DNA of 64,000 nt, taken from the NCBI RefSeq assembly GCF_900109685.1, contig NZ_FOBB01000001.1, positions 1,612,001 to 1,676,000 on the forward strand, in the 5' to 3' direction. The notes beneath the pieces are model-generated. The model did not search any database and had not been told where the DNA came from. It worked only from the letters and a program-made list of their open reading frames with translations. Position 1 is the stretch's first letter; each line of letters opens with the position of its first letter. The translations under genes and the position numbers were made by a program. Below, one piece after another: positions 35,164-44,370 of the stretch. The DNA is from Chitinophaga rupis. Its GTDB lineage: Bacteria > Bacteroidota > Bacteroidia > Chitinophagales > Chitinophagaceae.

Positions 35164-38100
35164 ATGCAACATTCTTTACTTAAGCATTGTAAAAGGCTTT
35201 GTCTTGTGCTGTTCCTGTTAGCTGCCGGCGCCACCGCATGGGCGCAGCAGTCCGTAAGCGGGCAGGTAACTTCCGCAGAAGACCAGCAGCCGGTACCCGG
35301 CGCCACCATTAAAGTAAAAGGTACTACCCGCGGCGCGCTTACAGACGCCAAGGGACAATTCACCATCCCTACGCAGCAGGGTGATACCCTGCAGATCAGC
35401 TACATTGGCTTTGCCACGGCAGAAGTAGCGGTGAAAGGACAGCAAAACCTGCTCATTACCTTACATTCCGACAACAAAGCCCTGGACGAAGTGGTAGTAA
35501 CGGCACTGGGTATACGAAAAGAAGTAAAACGCCTGGGGTATGCCGTACAGGAAATAAAAGGCGATGACCTGGTAAAAGCCCGGGAACCCAACCCCATTAA
35601 TGGATTGGTAGGTAAAGTGGCCGGCCTTACCGTAGGCGCATCTGCAGAAATGCTGGCCTCCCCGCAGGTGCTGCTGCGTGGCAGCAGCATTAACCTGTAT
35701 GTAGTAGATGGGGTGCCCATTAACTCCGATACCTGGAATATATCCCCGGATGATATTGAAAGCTATACTGTATTAAAAGGTGCTACTGCATCGGCCCTGT
35801 ATGGCTCCCGTGGCCTGAACGGCGCCATTATGATCACTACTAAAAGAGGGTCCAAAGACAAACGTGGTTTTTCCATTGACTTTAATTCCAGCACCATGTT
35901 CGATAAGGGATTTATTGCCATTCCCGAAGTGCAGGATGAATATGGCCCCGGCGATCATGGCCGTTATGCATTTGTAGACGGTAAAGGTGGTGGCACTAAT
36001 GACGGCGACTACGACATTTGGGGACCTAAGTTTGAAGGGCAGCTGATACCGCAGTATGACAGCCCTATTGATCCCGCTACCGGCCAGCGCAAAGGCACGC
36101 CCTGGGTAGCCCGCGGTAAGGATAACCTGAAACGTTTTATACGTACCGGTATCCTGAGCACCAACAACCTCTCTGTATCTGCCAAAACAGATAAGGCAGA
36201 CCTGCGTTTTTCATTGTCGCACTCATTCCAGCAGGGTATTATACCTAACACACACCTGAACATCACTAACTTCAACGTGTCTGCAGGATATAACTTTTCC
36301 TCCCGCCTGCGCATGGAAGCTTACCTGAACTACAACCGCCAGTACACAGATAACTTCCCGGATGTGAACTATGGCCCCAACAGCCTTATTTATAACATGG
36401 AGATCTGGGGCGGCGCCGACTGGAATATAGATGACATGCGGAACTACTGGCAGCCCGGTAAAGAAGGCGTACAGTCTATTTACGCAGAATACCAGCGTTA
36501 CCACAACCCCTGGTTCATGGTAAAGGAATGGCTGCGCGGCCATTATAAAACAGACATGAACGGCTATATGAAATTAACCTACCAGCTGAATGATCACCTG
36601 GAGCTGCTGGGCCGTACCCAGGTAAGCACCTACGACCTGCTGCGTACGGAAAAAATGCCTTACTCCGCCCACCCCTATGGCCGTGAAGAAGGTAAGGGCG
36701 ACTACCGGGAAGACCGCCGCTCCCTGTTTGAGAACAATACAGATGTATTGCTCACCTACCACAATACTTTTAATAAGCTGGACTTACGCGCCTCCCTTGG
36801 CGGTAATGCCCGCAGCTTTAAATACAACTCCAGCTTTGTTAGCACCAATTATTTAAATGCACCGGGTTGGTATAGCTTTGCCAACTCCCGCGATCCGTTG
36901 TATGCCAACACCTTCCGTGCCGACATGCTGGTGCTGAGCGCCTACGGTTATGTGGATCTGACCTATAGTAAATACGCCACGCTGTCGCTCACAGGCCGGT
37001 ACGATAAATTGTCCACCCTGCCTTCCGGTAACAACCTGTATTTCTATCCCTCTGCATCCTTAAGCACCGTGGTTTCCGATTATGTGCAGCTGCCGGAACC
37101 CATTTCATTCCTGAAGTTCCGCGGCTCCTACGCCAATGTAAAAGGCGGCCTTACGCAGGATACTATTGGCGTAACCCCTCAGGGCGTGTACCCGTTGGGG
37201 TATGGCGCACAGTATTATGCGTCCTATGGCGGGCCTACCTTCCAGAACTCACCGGGTTACAGCGTATCTACCGTGTACCAGAACCAGGCCGGCGCATCCT
37301 ACACCCGCACCATTACCAACCCCAGCCTGAAACCCTTTTCCAGCACCGCTTATGAAGCCGGTATGGATATCCGTTTTCTGCATAACCGTATAGGCCTGGA
37401 TGTTACCTGGTTCACTACCAAGAACGGTCCGCGTATTTATGAGCTGCAGGTAACAGATGCAGCCGGCTATGATAAATACCTGGTGAATGGGGTAACCACC
37501 CGTAAGAACGGCTGGGAAGCATCCCTCACTGGCTCACCGCTGCGCAGCAACACCGGCTTGAACTGGGATGTGATGGTGAACTGGAGCACCTTTAAAGAAA
37601 AGTATGTGGACTTTTACCCGGGCGTAAATACCCTGAATGTTTTCTTTAAGCCCGGCGACCGTGTAGATGGCTTTTACGGAACCGCTTTTGTAAAAACACC
37701 GGATGGGCAGATCATTAACGACGCCGGCGATGGCCGCCCCATTGTGAACCCGGTAAAGCAGTTCCTGGGGTATACCAATCCTGACTGGACCTGGGGTATT
37801 AACAACGTGTTCCGCTACAAGCAGTTTAATTTCAGCTTCCAGTTTGATGGGCGTGTAGGTGGTAACATGATCGACTATATTCAGCAGCAAACATTCCGCG
37901 GCGGCCGTAATATTAAAACCGTGGAAGGGGCCATGGGCGATGCCCGTTACCAGGATTATAAAGGCGTAAAATCATGGACCGGCCAGGGTGTGGTGATCAA
38001 TAATGGCGCAGGTATCAGCTATGATAATAATGGCAATGTAACCAACTACAAGGACATGCAGTTTGCGCCTAACACCACTAAAACATATCTGCAGGACTAC

Positions 38101-38373
38101 ATCAGTATCTATTACAACACCAACGAAGCTAATATTATCAGTAAAACTTTTGCCAAGCTGCGTGAAGTAGTGATCGGTTATAACTTGCCGCAAAGCATAC
38201 TGGGCCGCACTTTCATCCGGCAGGCAAATATTTCCTTCGTAGGCCGCAACCTCTTATACTTTGCCAAAAATAAGGACATTGACATCGAGCAGTATGCCGG
38301 TGACCAGGGAACATCAACCCTGCAAACGCCTACTACGCGCAGATATGGATTTAATGTGAATGTTACTTTTTAA
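35164..38373 (+). CDS. SusC/RagA-type TonB-linked outer-membrane transporter
   Basis: 1069 residues. Signal peptide to TAWAQ, then a CarboxypepD-reg-like domain (VSGQVTSAEDQQPVPGATIKVKG), the TonB-box-like ALDEVVVTALG, a plug with VLLRGSSINLYVVDGVPIN and LKGATASALYGSRGLNGAIMITTKRG, and a long barrel ending in RYGFNVNVTF. SusC proteins import substrates bound by a SusD lid. No glycosidase is nearby; instead SusD, PhnZ and DUF5690 genes follow, which points to a non-sugar or phosphonate-bearing ligand. Confidence 0.93.
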   Translation: MQHSLLKHCKRLCLVLFLLAAGATAWAQQSVSGQVTSAEDQQPVPGATIKVKGTTRGALTDAKGQFTIPTQQGDTLQISYIGFATAEVAVKGQQNLLITLHSDNKALDEVVVTALGIRKEVKRLGYAVQEIKGDDLVKAREPNPINGLVGKVAGLTVGASAEMLASPQVLLRGSSINLYVVDGVPINSDTWNISPDDIESYTVLKGATASALYGSRGLNGAIMITTKRGSKDKRGFSIDFNSSTMFDKGFIAIPEVQDEYGPGDHGRYAFVDGKGGGTNDGDYDIWGPKFEGQLIPQYDSPIDPATGQRKGTPWVARGKDNLKRFIRTGILSTNNLSVSAKTDKADLRFSLSHSFQQGIIPNTHLNITNFNVSAGYNFSSRLRMEAYLNYNRQYTDNFPDVNYGPNSLIYNMEIWGGADWNIDDMRNYWQPGKEGVQSIYAEYQRYHNPWFMVKEWLRGHYKTDMNGYMKLTYQLNDHLELLGRTQVSTYDLLRTEKMPYSAHPYGREEGKGDYREDRRSLFENNTDVLLTYHNTFNKLDLRASLGGNARSFKYNSSFVSTNYLNAPGWYSFANSRDPLYANTFRADMLVLSAYGYVDLTYSKYATLSLTGRYDKLSTLPSGNNLYFYPSASLSTVVSDYVQLPEPISFLKFRGSYANVKGGLTQDTIGVTPQGVYPLGYGAQYYASYGGPTFQNSPGYSVSTVYQNQAGASYTRTITNPSLKPFSSTAYEAGMDIRFLHNRIGLDVTWFTTKNGPRIYELQVTDAAGYDKYLVNGVTTRKNGWEASLTGSPLRSNTGLNWDVMVNWSTFKEKYVDFYPGVNTLNVFFKPGDRVDGFYGTAFVKTPDGQIINDAGDGRPIVNPVKQFLGYTNPDWTWGINNVFRYKQFNFSFQFDGRVGGNMIDYIQQQTFRGGRNIKTVEGAMGDARYQDYKGVKSWTGQGVVINNGAGISYDNNGNVTNYKDMQFAPNTTKTYLQDYISIYYNTNEANIISKTFAKLREVVIGYNLPQSILGRTFIRQANISFVGRNLLYFAKNKDIDIEQYAGDQGTSTLQTPTTRRYGFNVNVTF

Positions 38374-38394
38374 CGCCTCCTCAAACCAACACTC

Positions 38395-39975
38395 ATGAGA
38401 ACACTTAAGATATTAGCGATCACGGTTGCATTAGGCGCTGCAATGAGCGCCTGTAACAAACAGTTCAGCGACGATGAAATGAACAGCAATAAACCCGCGC
38501 AGGTGCCACCCAGCCTGCCATTGGGCAGCATACTTTCCGATATGAATGCCATCAGGCCCTGGAGCGATGTAATGCGCTGGAACCAGTTTGACTGCTGCAA
38601 CTATAACTACTATGGCAACCAGCGGTATGACTGGGGCGGCGCTAAGCTGGATGGTTATGGCAGCCTGGAAAATGTGCAGCAGATGGAGCAGGAGGCTATT
38701 CGCCTGGGTGGTAATACCCTGAACCCCTATGCCGCGCTGGGTAAGTTCTTCCGGGCTTATTTCTTTTACCGTATGACCAACCTGGTAGGCGACCTGCCTA
38801 TGACGGAAGCCCTGCAGGGTAAAGAGAATCTTACACCTAAATACGATGAGCAGCGCACAGTGTTTATACAGATCCTTTCCTGGCTGGAAGAGGCTAACAG
38901 CGACCTGGATTCACTGATCAACAACCCGGATAAAGTGAATACCTCCGAAGGGCAGACCCTGCGCAATGATTTCTATTATAACAACAAGCTGGATTACTGG
39001 CGGCGTGCAGTGAACGCATTCCATTTGCGGGTGCTGATTGCGCTGAGTAAAAAAGAAGCAGATACAGAACTGAAGATCCAGCAGCAGTTTAACGCTATCC
39101 TCTCCAATCCTACCAAATATCCTTTGCTGGAAGGGATGGATCAGAACCTGCAGTTCATTTACAACAACATCAATAAATACCCGGTGAACCCGGACAACCT
39201 GGGTTTTGACGCCACGCGCTATAACATGTCGGCCACCTACCTGAATACCCTGGTAAGCCTGCGCGATCCGCGTGCCTTTATTACGGCGGAGCCAGCCACT
39301 GAGCAGCTGAACAGATTAAAGAAAACACCGGCAGATATTACTGCTTATGTGGGCGCACCTTCCGGTGAGAACCTGACAGATATGTCGTCTAAGATGTCCA
39401 GCGTGGATACGGCAGTATACTCCCTGCGCAGCCGTAGCCGCTATTATGCCAATTACGCAGCAGAACCGGGTATTATCATTGGTTATCCGGAAATGTGTTT
39501 TAACATTGCAGAAGCCATTAACCGTAAATGGGTGACCGGCTCAGCCGAAGCCTGGTATAAAAAAGGCATCCAGGCCTCCATGGGTTTTTATGGCATACCG
39601 GAAGCCGGTACTTTCGTAAAAACGTATAAGAATGTACGTTATGAAATACCGTTTAACTTTGAAACGGATTATTATGCACAGGCTACGGTAAAGTATAAAG
39701 GAGATAATACAGAAGGGCTTCAACAGATCATTACGCAAAAGTACCTGGCCTTTTTTGAGAACACGGATTGGGAAGGTTACCTGAACTGGCGCAGAACAGG
39801 TATCCCGGCATTCAGCACCGGTTCCGGTACCGGCAACAGCGGTAAGATACCCCTACGGTTCAAGTACCCGGATAACCACCGCAATGCCAATGCCGGCAAC
39901 TGGTCCGCTACCTTACAGAAACAATTTGGCACTACTACGGATGATATTAATGCCGTAATGTGGCTGGTAAAATAA
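38395..39975 (+). CDS. SusD/RagB-like outer-membrane lipoprotein
   Basis: 526 residues with lipobox MSAC (Cys20). The SusD-like helical pattern includes NPYAALGKFFRAYFFYRMTNLVGDLPMTEAL, YYNNKLDYWRRAVNAFHLRVLIALS and a C-terminal YLAFFENTDWEGYLNWRRTGIP, each seen as part of the usual TPR-like frame. It caps the SusC barrel and binds the ligand at the cell surface. 21 bp after susC and 7 bp before the PhnZ gene, so clearly one operon. Confidence 0.92.
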   Translation: MRTLKILAITVALGAAMSACNKQFSDDEMNSNKPAQVPPSLPLGSILSDMNAIRPWSDVMRWNQFDCCNYNYYGNQRYDWGGAKLDGYGSLENVQQMEQEAIRLGGNTLNPYAALGKFFRAYFFYRMTNLVGDLPMTEALQGKENLTPKYDEQRTVFIQILSWLEEANSDLDSLINNPDKVNTSEGQTLRNDFYYNNKLDYWRRAVNAFHLRVLIALSKKEADTELKIQQQFNAILSNPTKYPLLEGMDQNLQFIYNNINKYPVNPDNLGFDATRYNMSATYLNTLVSLRDPRAFITAEPATEQLNRLKKTPADITAYVGAPSGENLTDMSSKMSSVDTAVYSLRSRSRYYANYAAEPGIIIGYPEMCFNIAEAINRKWVTGSAEAWYKKGIQASMGFYGIPEAGTFVKTYKNVRYEIPFNFETDYYAQATVKYKGDNTEGLQQIITQKYLAFFENTDWEGYLNWRRTGIPAFSTGSGTGNSGKIPLRFKYPDNHRNANAGNWSATLQKQFGTTTDDINAVMWLVK

Positions 39976-39982
39976 TCAACAC

Positions 39983-40552
39983 ATGCTACTACAACAAGCG
40001 GAGCAAACTGTTAGTACCATCTTTAGCCTGTATGAAAAATACGGGGCGGCCGACTACATAGGGGAACCGGTGTCGCAGCTGGAGCATATGTGCCAGGCCG
40101 CCCTGCTGGCGGAGCAGGCAGGCAGCCGTGAGGAAGTGATACTGGCAGCCTTTTTTCATGATATTGGCCACCTGTGCGAAATGGAAGGCAGTGCCTCTAT
40201 GGGTGGTTATGGTGTGCAGGACCATGAAAAATGGGGTGGTATTTTCCTGAAGCAGCATGGATTTTCGGATGCGCTCATCCGGCTGGTAGGCTCGCATGTG
40301 GATGCCAAACGCTATCTCACGTTTAAGTATCCAAGCTATTACGCGCAGCTCTCAGAGGCCAGCAAGCAAACACTGGCCTACCAGGGCGGACCCATGACGG
40401 AAACGGAAGCTGCCGCCTTTGAAGCCGACCCGCTGTTTGCAGACATGGTGCGCCTGCGCACCTGGGACGACCAGGCTAAAGCAACGGATCAGCCCTTGCC
40501 AGACCTGCAGCGATTTAAGCAGATGGCGCTGCATCATTTAATGAACCAGTGA
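39983..40552 (+). CDS. phnZ: PhnZ-like HD-domain mixed-valent di-iron oxygenase
   Basis: 189 residues. PhnZ cleaves (R)-2-amino-1-hydroxyethylphosphonate with O2 to glycine and phosphate. From memory of the PhnZ structure, its iron ligands are H34, H58, D59, H80, H104, D161 and the substrate-gating pair is Y24/E27. This protein has H35, H59, D60, H81, H105, D162 and Y25/E28, the same set shifted by one. Motifs: YIGEPVSQLEHM, FFHDIGH, DHEKWG, GSHVDAKRY, LRTWDDQAK. The partner hydroxylase PhnY is absent from the window, so either it is elsewhere or the imported substrate is already hydroxylated. Myo-inositol oxygenase relatives are the alternative. Confidence 0.85.
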   Translation: MLLQQAEQTVSTIFSLYEKYGAADYIGEPVSQLEHMCQAALLAEQAGSREEVILAAFFHDIGHLCEMEGSASMGGYGVQDHEKWGGIFLKQHGFSDALIRLVGSHVDAKRYLTFKYPSYYAQLSEASKQTLAYQGGPMTETEAAAFEADPLFADMVRLRTWDDQAKATDQPLPDLQRFKQMALHHLMNQ

Positions 40553-40575
40553 CATAATTATTGTACATTATATCA

Positions 40576-41877
40576 ATGCTAAACCTACCCTGGGTCCAAC
40601 AACGGCTCAAACGCACAGACCAGTTTACGTTTTCGCTGTATGCGGCCCTGGTATCATTTGGTACCTATTCCTGCATGTACGCTTTCCGCAAACCTTTTGC
40701 GGTAGCCCTGTTTGATGGGATCAGCTTTTTAGGCGTTGACTACAAAATATGGCTGGTAATAGCCCAGACAATGGGGTATGCAGCCAGCAAAATTTACGGC
40801 ATCCGCTTTATTGCAGAAATGCAAAGCACTAAGAGGGCCCGCAGCATTGTTGTCCTGATACTATTTTCCTGGCTGGCGCTATTGCTGTTTGCAGTAGTGC
40901 CGGCCCCTTTTAACATTATCTTTTTGTTCCTGAACGGTTTTCCGCTGGGCATGATCTGGGGGCTGGTATTCGGTTACCTGGAAGGCAGGCGCAGCACGGA
41001 GTTTATGGGTGCGGTGTTATCCATCAGCTTTATTTTTTCTTCGGGGTTTGTAAAATCCGCCGGTAAAATGGTTATGGTTGACTGGCATGTTACAGAGCTA
41101 TGGATGCCTTTTGTAACCGGCCTTTTGTTTATGCTGCCCATGATCATTTTTGTGATACTGCTGGAACAAATACCGCCACCTACCGCTACAGATGAGGCTT
41201 TGCGCACCCGCCGGGAGCCTATGAACAAACAGCAGCGCCGTCAGCTGCTGCAGCAATTCTTACCCGGGCTGGTATTATGTATTATCAGCTATGTAATACT
41301 TACCATGCTGCGTGATATGCGGGATAACTTTGCAGCCAACATATGGGAGGAGCTGGGCATGGGCAAAGACCCTGCTATTTTTACCAAGACAGAGGTGCCG
41401 GTATCCCTGGCTATACTGGGTATTATGGGCATGCTGGTGTTTGTGAAGGATAATTACAAGGCATTTATGCTGAACTACCTGATCGTGATCGCAGGGTTTG
41501 TAATAGCAGCGGTAAGCTCCCTGTTATTCATGCAGCAATATATCAGCCCCATAGTATGGATGACGCTTACCGGCTTGGGATTATACATGGGCTATATTCC
41601 CTTTAACTGTATCTTTTTTGAGCGGCTGATAGCCACTTTCAAATATGTGAGCAATGTAGGTTTCCTGATCTACGTGGCAGATTCCTTTGGGTATATAGGC
41701 AGCGTAAGCATACTGCTCGTAAAGAACTTTGGCAACTGGCATATTTCCTGGGGCCAGTTCTTTATGAATACAGTCTGGAGCCTCTCTGTGCTGGGAGTGA
41801 TCATGATGATAGGCTCTTACCTGTATTTCAGAAAGAAGTACCGCAGCATGCGGCCTTCCTCATTCGTTCACTCCTAA
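40576..41877 (+). CDS. MFS-like transporter of the DUF5690 type
   Basis: The ATG at 40576 replaces an upstream TTG. About 433 residues with 10-12 membrane helices; SLYAALVSFGTYSCMYAFRKPFAVALF near the N-terminus, a loop with EGRRSTEFMGAVLSISFIFSSG, and VSNVGFLIYVADSFGYIGSV near the end are characteristic of this Bacteroidota family related to major facilitator proteins. As the last gene after SusC, SusD and PhnZ it is the likely inner-membrane importer for the same substrate. Its end overlaps the convergent cobC gene by 18 bp. Confidence 0.75.
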   Translation: MLNLPWVQQRLKRTDQFTFSLYAALVSFGTYSCMYAFRKPFAVALFDGISFLGVDYKIWLVIAQTMGYAASKIYGIRFIAEMQSTKRARSIVVLILFSWLALLLFAVVPAPFNIIFLFLNGFPLGMIWGLVFGYLEGRRSTEFMGAVLSISFIFSSGFVKSAGKMVMVDWHVTELWMPFVTGLLFMLPMIIFVILLEQIPPPTATDEALRTRREPMNKQQRRQLLQQFLPGLVLCIISYVILTMLRDMRDNFAANIWEELGMGKDPAIFTKTEVPVSLAILGIMGMLVFVKDNYKAFMLNYLIVIAGFVIAAVSSLLFMQQYISPIVWMTLTGLGLYMGYIPFNCIFFERLIATFKYVSNVGFLIYVADSFGYIGSVSILLVKNFGNWHISWGQFFMNTVWSLSVLGVIMMIGSYLYFRKKYRSMRPSSFVHS

Positions 41878-42417
41878 TAGCTCCAGTTTTCCATCTGTTA
41901 CCCGCAAACGCGCTATGCGACCGTATTCCACGCGCAGCTCAAAAGAATTTTCCAGCGGAGTATTGGTTACATAAGCCAGTAGTGCACGGATCACGCCACT
42001 GTGGGTGACCAGCACGGCATCCTGGTTTTTAGCTATTACTTCTTTGAAAATTTCCACGCTGCGGTTAAACAGGTCCTCATAGCTTTCCCCACCCGGTACG
42101 CGGGCATATACATAATTATCCATCCAGGCCTGCAGGGCATCCGGCCCCAGATCGTCCCAGCGTTTCATTTCCCAGTCACCGAAGTTGAGCTCTTTCAGAC
42201 GGTCGTCTTTGGTAAGATCATCGCCAAATAAAAAATGCGCCAGCTTGCTGCAGCGTTGTAACGGGCTGGCATATACGACAAAGGGTTTGTCAGGCAGCAG
42301 CTGTTTAACACGCGTTGCTTCTTCTGTAAAAGTATTGGCCACATCCAGGTCTGCAAAACCGTAACAGGTGCCACGTTCAATAGCCGGCGTTGTATGCCGT
42401 ATCAGGTATATTTCCAT
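41860..42417 (-). CDS. cobC: alpha-ribazole-5'-phosphate phosphatase (histidine phosphatase family)
   Basis: The start is the ATG at 42417, giving MEIYLIRHT with the RHG/RHT catalytic motif at the N-terminus. About 185 residues: YASPLQRCSKLA (second motif), LKELNFGDWEMKRWDDL, and VTHSGVIRALLAY with the second catalytic His. As the last gene of the cobalamin operon it is assigned as CobC, which removes the phosphate from adenosylcobalamin-5'-phosphate or alpha-ribazole-P. Its start overlaps the 3' end of cobS by 16 bp, so translation is probably coupled. Confidence 0.85.
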   Translation of the reverse strand: MEIYLIRHTTPAIERGTCYGFADLDVANTFTEEATRVKQLLPDKPFVVYASPLQRCSKLAHFLFGDDLTKDDRLKELNFGDWEMKRWDDLGPDALQAWMDNYVYARVPGGESYEDLFNRSVEIFKEVIAKNQDAVLVTHSGVIRALLAYVTNTPLENSFELRVEYGRIARLRVTDGKLELLGVNE

Positions 42418-43172
42418 TCCACCAAGCAAAAGCACAAATATACAACTGTTTCTGACAGTTGCTGTACAGCGCCCAGGCAGTCGCCGGTGTAACCGCCTAT
42501 CCACTTACGCATGAGGCGGGCCATGTAGGTGCGTGCCAGCCATACAGCCGGCAGGCATAACAGCCAGAGGTAGTGGTGCAGCAATACGGTAGCCAGCAGC
42601 AGCGGCAATAAGCCAAAACAGCCTGCCACAAAAAGCTCCCAGCCTTTAATGCCTTTGGATACGGGCTTGGCTTTACTATCCTCATTTTCCCGTACGTAGG
42701 GATGTGTGTAGATAATGGTAACTGCAGTAAAACGGCTCAGCGCATGCGCCACCACAATAGCAATGGCGGCTGAAGAAGGGGAGAGGGCAAATAAGCAATA
42801 AAACTTCATCAGCATTAGCAGCAGCAGTCCTAGCATTCCGTAGGTGCCAATGCGGCTGTCTTTCATAATCAGCAGGATCTTTTCCTGGGTCCAGCCACCG
42901 CCGAAACCATCGCACATGTCGGCAAAACCATCTTCGTGAAAAGCGCCTGTCATCCAAATGCCGGTAACAAGGCTTAGGATAATGGTTACCGGCCAGGGTG
43001 CAATAAGGTTTAAGGTATACAGCACCAGCGCCATGGTAACACCCACCAGCCAGCCGATCAACGGCAGGTAACGGGTGGCCCTGCTTAAGCGGTCCAGGCC
43101 ATGCGGAATATTACCTACCGGTATACGCGTGTAGAACATGATAGCGGTGCGGAGTAAATACCATTGTTCCAT
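42402..43172 (-). CDS. cobS: adenosylcobinamide-GDP ribazoletransferase (cobalamin synthase)
   Basis: The ATG at 43172 (MEQWYLLRTAIMFYTRIPVG) matches the family N-terminus; the longer frame to 43247 would be translated repeat sequence. About 256 residues with 5-7 membrane helices and the conserved TGAFHEDGFADMCDGFGGG metal/substrate motif, and KDSRIGTYG. It joins adenosylcobinamide-GDP with alpha-ribazole phosphate at the inner membrane. The start codon lies at the edge of a 25-bp inverted repeat, so its translation could be gated by RNA structure. Confidence 0.9.
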   Translation of the reverse strand: MEQWYLLRTAIMFYTRIPVGNIPHGLDRLSRATRYLPLIGWLVGVTMALVLYTLNLIAPWPVTIILSLVTGIWMTGAFHEDGFADMCDGFGGGWTQEKILLIMKDSRIGTYGMLGLLLLMLMKFYCLFALSPSSAAIAIVVAHALSRFTAVTIIYTHPYVRENEDSKAKPVSKGIKGWELFVAGCFGLLPLLLATVLLHHYLWLLCLPAVWLARTYMARLMRKWIGGYTGDCLGAVQQLSETVVYLCFCLVEWKYT

Positions 43173-43304
43173 TTTAGATTTTAGATTTACGATTTTAGAT
43201 TTGGATGGCTGTATTACAATGAAAACAATTTTAGATCGATTTTTCATTCGCTTTAGTCAATCGCGCCAATCAAATCGTAAATCTAAAATCTAAAATCGTA
43301 AATC
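43171..43304. repeat. word array c: 25-bp perfect inverted repeat between cobT and cobS
   Basis: Arm 43171-43195 is the exact reverse complement of arm 43272-43296, with 76 bp between. Each arm is itself a run of 7-mers in register: ATTTTAG, ATTTTAG, ATTTACG, ATTTTAG on the left, and, read on the minus strand, ATTTACG, ATTTTAG, ATTTTAG, ATTTACG on the right. The left arm enters the cobS start codon (43170-43172) and the right arm abuts the cobT stop codon. Confidence 0.95.
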
Positions 43305-44340
43305 AACTGGTTCTATCGGATACTTGTGCTTCTTCAAAGCTGGCCATGTTTTCCAGGAATGCAGCGGCACATTGTATCAGCGGCATGGCCATGGCGGCGC
43401 CGGTACCTTCGCCCAGGCGCATATCCAGGTGCAGCAGGGGAGTGGCCTGTAAATGCTGTAACATAGCAAGGTGCCCTTTTTCATTGGAGCAGTGCGCAAA
43501 TACGCAGTAATCTGTTACTGCAGGCTGTAAACGGTGTGCAGCCATTAATGCCGCGGTTACAATAAACCCGTCTATCACCACCATCATATTTAGCGCGGCC
43601 GCCTGCAAAATAGCGCCGCATAACATCGCTATTTCAAATCCGCCGTAGGTGGCCAGTACCTGCTCCGGATGTTCAGGTACGCCGTGCCGGTTTAATGCTT
43701 CCTGCAGCAGTACTGTTTTTTGGAGGATCTGCTGACCGGAGCTGCCGGTACCTGCGCCTACACAATCTGTAATAGGCAGGCCGGTAAAGCAGCTCATGAG
43801 CAGGGAAGCGGAGGAGGTATTACCGATCCCCATTTCGCCAAACCCAATGGTATTACAACCCTGGCTTTGTATGTATTGCACTATTTCAGCACCTGCATCC
43901 ATGGCCTCAGTACACTGTTCCCTGCTCATAGCCGGTTCATGCAGGTAGTTGCGCGTGCCGTAAGCGATCTTACAGTCGTTCAACATTGGATGGGAGGCAA
44001 AAGAATGGTTCACGCCTGCATCCACGATCACCAGGTCCACCTGCAGCTGCTGGCATAAGGTGTTAATAGCTGCGCCACCCTGCAGGAAGTTATAGACCAT
44101 TTGTGCGGTAACAGCCTGCGGATAAGGATTTACCCGGCCTTCAGCCGCAATGCCATGATCCCCGGCAAATATGGCAATAGTAGGTTTATTAATTACAGGC
44201 GATAAGGTTTGCTGTATAAGACCAGCCTGTAAGGCAATCTGCTCCAGGCGCCCCAGGGAGCCCGGTGGTTTGGTTTTCTGATCTATTTTATCCTGCAGCG
44301 CTGCTGCCAGCGTGCGGGAAAGGGGTGTAATGTTTTCCAT
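43303..44340 (-). CDS. cobT: nicotinate-nucleotide--dimethylbenzimidazole phosphoribosyltransferase
   Basis: 345 residues. Motifs of the family: DQKTKPPGSLGRLEQIALQAGLIQQT at the N-terminus, FAGDHGIAAEGRVNPYPQAVTAQMV, EMGIGNTSSASLLM, VGAGTGSSGQQI, and the C-terminal LGEGTGAAMAMPL with the catalytic Glu. It makes alpha-ribazole phosphate from dimethylbenzimidazole and nicotinate mononucleotide. It is 30 bp downstream of cobU in the riboswitch-led operon. Confidence 0.93.
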   Translation of the reverse strand: MENITPLSRTLAAALQDKIDQKTKPPGSLGRLEQIALQAGLIQQTLSPVINKPTIAIFAGDHGIAAEGRVNPYPQAVTAQMVYNFLQGGAAINTLCQQLQVDLVIVDAGVNHSFASHPMLNDCKIAYGTRNYLHEPAMSREQCTEAMDAGAEIVQYIQSQGCNTIGFGEMGIGNTSSASLLMSCFTGLPITDCVGAGTGSSGQQILQKTVLLQEALNRHGVPEHPEQVLATYGGFEIAMLCGAILQAAALNMMVVIDGFIVTAALMAAHRLQPAVTDYCVFAHCSNEKGHLAMLQHLQATPLLHLDMRLGEGTGAAMAMPLIQCAAAFLENMASFEEAQVSDRTS

Positions 44341-44370
44341 ATGTTAATGTGCTGGTGTGGGGATTGCATA

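Noticed and set aside
43173-43247. 25-residue N-terminal extension of CobS
   Set aside because: It would be translated from word-array DNA (KSKIVNLKSK) and is absent from the family N-terminus. Start set at 43172.
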